In this document: positions 16,145 to 18,571 of the stretch, piece after piece | Layout: every line of letters begins with the position of its first letter | Numbering within the stretch: position 1 is the stretch's first letter | Assembly (NCBI GenBank): GCA_934215475.1 | Contig: CAKPZY010000034.1 | Span: forward strand, 1-18,571 | Direction: 5' to 3' | Length of the DNA stretch: 18,571 nt | Source: an uncultured Ligilactobacillus sp. | GTDB taxonomy: Bacteria > Bacillota > Bacilli > Lactobacillales > Lactobacillaceae | Made by a program: the position numbers and the translations under genes | Notes under the pieces: model-generated | Database searches by the model: none | Told to the model about the DNA's origin: nothing | What the model saw: only the letters and a program-made list of their open reading frames with translations

Positions 16145-17065
16145 TCAGTTAAAATAGTTGCGGTCTACAACAAATTGTTGCGCGATAGTGGCAGGCTCTT
16201 CCATGCCATTTTCGACTTGATAATCTAATTTTTGGATCGTTTTGAGATTTATCTGACCACTCAGTATGCGCAGGACCCGTCTTAACTTTGGGTATTTCTT
16301 TAAGGCTGAATCATTGGCGGCGATACTGCAATCATAGGGTGGAAAAAACTTGCGGTTATCTTGCAAAATTCGCAGATGGTAAGCATTAATTCTTCCTGCA
16401 GTAGAATCTCCTAAGACTGCATCCATGCTTCCATTATGAACAGCTGTGTAAAACAAACCGGATTCCATAGTGTGGAGGTGTCCGAAACCAAAACCGTAAA
16501 TTTCCTTAAAGTCTTGGTAACCGTCTCCTTGACGATGTTCCCAGGTACTGTCGATCGCAACATTCATTTTATCAGCTAAGGGTTGCAGACCACTAACATT
16601 TTTTAAGCCGTGTTTGTTGGCAAATTGCGGTGTAACTAACCAAACGTATCTGTTTGCAAAACCATATGAAGGAAAATAGGTCATCTGATAATGTTTTTTA
16701 AAATACTTAAAAACGTAATGATTGATTTGTTTTGAACTTTGTGAACGGTCATATTTTTTCTTCATGATCGTCTCCAGGTCTGTTCCAGTATACCGCACGG
16801 CACTGACGTCAGCGTCTCGTCTCTGCAACGCAGCAAATGTCATATTTCCTGATTCCAAATTACTGATTATCGAAGCATGATAGTTTGTGTCATGTTCGAT
16901 CATGTCTTTGAGGACCTCTGCCAAAATTTGACCGTCAGTGGTCGACTGAGCTGCGATCCTGATCGTACCTTTTGAGGAATCATTTAATCCCGGGAAGCCG
17001 CAACCGCTCGTTATCAGGCAAGTAAGTAAAATAGCTAACGCCAATAAGAATGCTTTATGCTTCAA
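16145..17065 (-). CDS. OpuCC-like osmoprotectant (glycine betaine/choline/carnitine) binding lipoprotein
   Basis: Extracellular substrate-binding lipoprotein of 306 residues for an ABC importer of quaternary amines. A signal peptide with a hydrophobic core (5-18) ends in LITSGC, with Cys22 as the lipidation site. The mature part matches the OpuCC type: SAVRYTGTDL, FPSYGFANRY, DSTWEHRQGDGYQDF, DAVLGDSTAGRI, FFPPYDCS and a C-terminal KLDYQVENG stretch. Start is TTG 17065, eight bases after GGAG; no ATG in frame suits. The ATPase and permease genes usually next to it are missing on both sides, so it is an orphan or uses a transporter encoded elsewhere. An extended -10 promoter and a 9-base repeat lie upstream. 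Confidence 0.9.
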   Translation of the reverse strand: MKHKAFLLALAILLTCLITSGCGFPGLNDSSKGTIRIAAQSTTDGQILAEVLKDMIEHDTNYHASIISNLESGNMTFAALQRRDADVSAVRYTGTDLETIMKKKYDRSQSSKQINHYVFKYFKKHYQMTYFPSYGFANRYVWLVTPQFANKHGLKNVSGLQPLADKMNVAIDSTWEHRQGDGYQDFKEIYGFGFGHLHTMESGLFYTAVHNGSMDAVLGDSTAGRINAYHLRILQDNRKFFPPYDCSIAANDSALKKYPKLRRVLRILSGQINLKTIQKLDYQVENGMEEPATIAQQFVVDRNYFN

Positions 17066-17102
17066 AATATCATCTCCACAATGTGAAAAAGGTTACAAGT
17101 CA

Positions 17103-17204
17103 AGTGTACCATGATAGCACTGTTGCCTAGTAAAGTATGCATGCTGAGAGCTGAAACAGTGGAGAAGAATTATTATACCAGTAGCGTTGAAATGGAGTGT
17201 ACCA
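17103..17204. repeat. Direct repeat AGTGTACCA flanking the OpuCC-like promoter
   Basis: The 9-base sequence occurs exactly at 17103-17111 and 17196-17204. One copy overlaps the -35 region and the other lies in the leader close to the ribosome site. The placement suits a repressor bridging two sites. The rest of 17066-17380 contains no gene. Confidence 0.4.
17172..17180 (-). promoter_or_regulatory. Promoter of the OpuCC-like gene (extended -10)
   Basis: On the minus strand TGGTATAAT gives a TGn-extended -10 with consensus TATAAT (17177-17172). No good -35 is found. A 7-base inverted repeat, CACTGTT (17118-17124)/AACAGTG (17155-17161), falls at the beginning of the leader and could form a 5' hairpin. 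Confidence 0.55.
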
Positions 17205-17292
17205 GCTCTCTAATTCAAGTTTCTTTAGCGCAGGTTTAATTAAATACTCTTGGATAACTTTGCTTTTAAAAGATAAAAGAATATTTTGCCAT

Positions 17293-17313
17293 AAAAAAGG
17301 ACTCCCGGGAGTT
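17293..17313 (-). terminator. Probable terminator of the oxidoreductase gene
   Basis: The palindrome ACTCCCGGGAGT (17301-17312) is followed on the minus strand by CC and six T's. The stem is short, so this is a modest terminator. Confidence 0.5.
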
Positions 17314-17380
17314 AGACTTTTGGCCTAATTTTCGGAAGCCTGTATTTGTGCCATATTCTGTCATTTATTGATATATATTT

Positions 17381-18334
17381 CTATTTATTTTTACGCAGAT
17401 GAATAACGATCTTTCCTGTAGTATGGCCGCTTTCTATCTCCTGATGGGCAGCTTGGATCCCTTGGGTAGTAAAAGGATAATTAGCAACCACTAACCTGAC
17501 TTTATCAGTTGACACTAGTTTACCTAGGGCTGACAAGTCTGCAGGTGCAGGGTGAGAAGCAAAAAATTCGGGCTTTTGTGGAGCATCCTTTTGTGCCGCT
17601 GTTAGCTGGGTTCCCCCATTAATTGTGATCAGTTTACCAGTTGCTTTTAAAACTGATAGACCACCGTCAATGTCTCCTGCAGTATCGAAAGCCTTATCAA
17701 AATCGTGCAAAACATCTCCGACAAAAGCATTGTGATAGTCGATCACTTTATCTGCTCCTAGTTTTTCCAATAAGGATCGATGTTCTTGACTTGCTGTCAC
17801 TGCTACATAGGCCCCTGCATTTTTGGCTAGTTGCAGGGCAATATGGCCGACACCGCCAGCACCGCCTTGAATTAATACCCGATCGCCTTTTTTAACATTG
17901 AGCTTATCATAAATAGCTTCCCAGGCGGTCACACCAGCGATCGGTAAGGCCGCTGCTTCCTCGAATGAAAGCCCAGCCGGTATATGAGATAGATTGGCAG
18001 CTTTAATAACGGCTAATTCAGCGTAAGTTCCTTGTTTGTCAGGGCGAGCTGTATCCAGTTCGCCAAAGACGTCATCTCCAACTTTAAATCCTTCCACATT
18101 TTTGCCAATGCCTACTATAGTTCCCGAAAGATCCCAGCCTAGGATCACAGGTAATTGCCACTTAAGACCGAAAACATCTCCAATATGACCTGTTCGTCCG
18201 ACTAAGTCCATCGGGTTTACGCTAAATCCCCTGACTGAAACAAGAACTTCATCTTCTTTTGGTTTGGGATCAGGAAACTCGTTCTTTTTTAAAGTGGTTG
18301 CATCACCGTAGTTTGAGTTAACTATTGCCTTCAT
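17381..18334 (-). CDS. NADP-dependent zinc-independent oxidoreductase (quinone oxidoreductase-like, MDR family)
   Basis: Cytoplasmic enzyme of 317 residues in the medium-chain dehydrogenase family. It has the N-terminal GroES-like domain (FSVNPMDLVGRTG, VILGWDLSGTIVGIG) and then the Rossmann domain with VLIQGGAGGVGHIALQLAK. It has AAALPIAGVTAWEAI and lacks the cysteine cluster of zinc-binding alcohol dehydrogenases, so it is a quinone oxidoreductase or enoyl reductase type. It probably uses NADPH to reduce quinones or reactive carbonyls. The ribosome site AGGAGG is 7 bases from the ATG. A promoter with TTTACT (18468-18463) and TATAAT (18445-18440), 17 bases apart, drives it alone. Confidence 0.9.
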   Translation of the reverse strand: MKAIVNSNYGDATTLKKNEFPDPKPKEDEVLVSVRGFSVNPMDLVGRTGHIGDVFGLKWQLPVILGWDLSGTIVGIGKNVEGFKVGDDVFGELDTARPDKQGTYAELAVIKAANLSHIPAGLSFEEAAALPIAGVTAWEAIYDKLNVKKGDRVLIQGGAGGVGHIALQLAKNAGAYVAVTASQEHRSLLEKLGADKVIDYHNAFVGDVLHDFDKAFDTAGDIDGGLSVLKATGKLITINGGTQLTAAQKDAPQKPEFFASHPAPADLSALGKLVSTDKVRLVVANYPFTTQGIQAAHQEIESGHTTGKIVIHLRKNK

Positions 18335-18439
18335 GATTTTGCCTCCTATTTATCACTGGCATCATTCATTTCTAATGCTCCGATTTTTTCTTGTTAAGTT
18401 TCAAGTATTAAACTCAGACAACATTTTTCATCTGTTTAT

Positions 18440-18468
18440 ATTATATTTATCAAATTTGGATAAGTAAA
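18440..18468 (-). promoter_or_regulatory. Promoter of the oxidoreductase gene
   Basis: On the minus strand TTTACT and a consensus TATAAT are spaced by 17 bases, about 110 bases before the start codon. Confidence 0.6.
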
Positions 18469-18500
18469 TTTTTAAGCTTTACCATACGTAATAATGGACT

Positions 18501-18571
18501 TAGGATGAAGTTGTAGACACGATTTGATAGAATTTCTTTAAGAAAGGATCGTGTTGGCCCATGAGCAGGAA
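18501..18571 (+). mobile_element. Possible left end of an insertion sequence
   Basis: An inverted repeat ACACGAT (18517-18523)/ATCGTGT (18548-18554) encloses TTTCTT-TA-AAGAAA-like pairing and stands directly before a start codon. Compact hairpins of this kind, followed by a short reading frame beginning MSR, are common at the heads of IS3-type elements in lactobacilli. The window ends too early to see the other end or the transposase. Confidence 0.3.
18561..18571 (+). CDS. First codons of a + strand gene cut by the window edge
   Basis: ATG AGC AGG follows AAAGGA (18544-18549) at a somewhat long spacing. Only three complete codons are present (M-S-R). A transposase is suggested by context only. 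Confidence 0.35.

Overview
The window looks like chromosomal DNA from a low-GC Gram-positive lactic acid bacterium, most likely in the Lactobacillaceae. The evidence is a complete dltXABCD operon, strong AGGAGG-type ribosome binding sites, a T-box leader, AT-rich intergenic DNA and lipoprotein and transporter families typical of that group. No rRNA, tRNA or CRISPR array was seen. The species cannot be named from the sequence alone.

Positions 1-7727 (+ strand) form a cell-envelope region. It holds the last codons of an unidentified gene, then a lysyl-phosphatidylglycerol synthase (C-terminal MprF type, without the flippase half) that ends at a clear terminator. Next comes the D-alanylation operon dltX-dltA-dltB-dltC-dltD, with a penicillin-binding-protein-like serine hydrolase as its last gene. 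Both modules make the surface more positive: MprF acts on membrane lipid and Dlt acts on teichoic acid. The terminal hydrolase may remove or edit the D-alanine. dltX is only 49 codons and starts with GTG. dltA is out of frame with its natural N-terminus at a run of eight A's, one base short.

Positions 7728-9543 hold a long non-coding stretch with an isoleucine-type T-box leader (promoter, Stem I, T-box sequence, terminator). It is followed by a ketopantoate-reductase-family gene split by one in-frame TAA, so an apparently intact regulator controls a broken gene.

Positions 9544-13760 hold a TauE/SafE-type exporter on the minus strand, divergent from a two-gene operon for acetolactate synthase and isocitrate dehydrogenase. 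The exporter has a long structured leader with pseudoknot topology followed by a terminator-like hairpin. It resembles a riboswitch, but I cannot assign it to a known class. The isocitrate dehydrogenase lacks the usual NADP-selecting residues.

Positions 13761-18571 carry minus-strand genes: an amidohydrolase-2 family enzyme, an AI-2E family membrane protein, an orphan OpuCC-like osmoprotectant-binding lipoprotein and a zinc-independent quinone-oxidoreductase-like enzyme. At the right edge the first codons of a + strand gene sit behind an inverted repeat, possibly the left end of an insertion sequence.

The most noteworthy signals are the dltA frameshift at a slippery A-run, the unassigned leader upstream of the TauE-family gene, the Ile T-box on a broken gene, and the unusual cofactor pocket of the isocitrate dehydrogenase.
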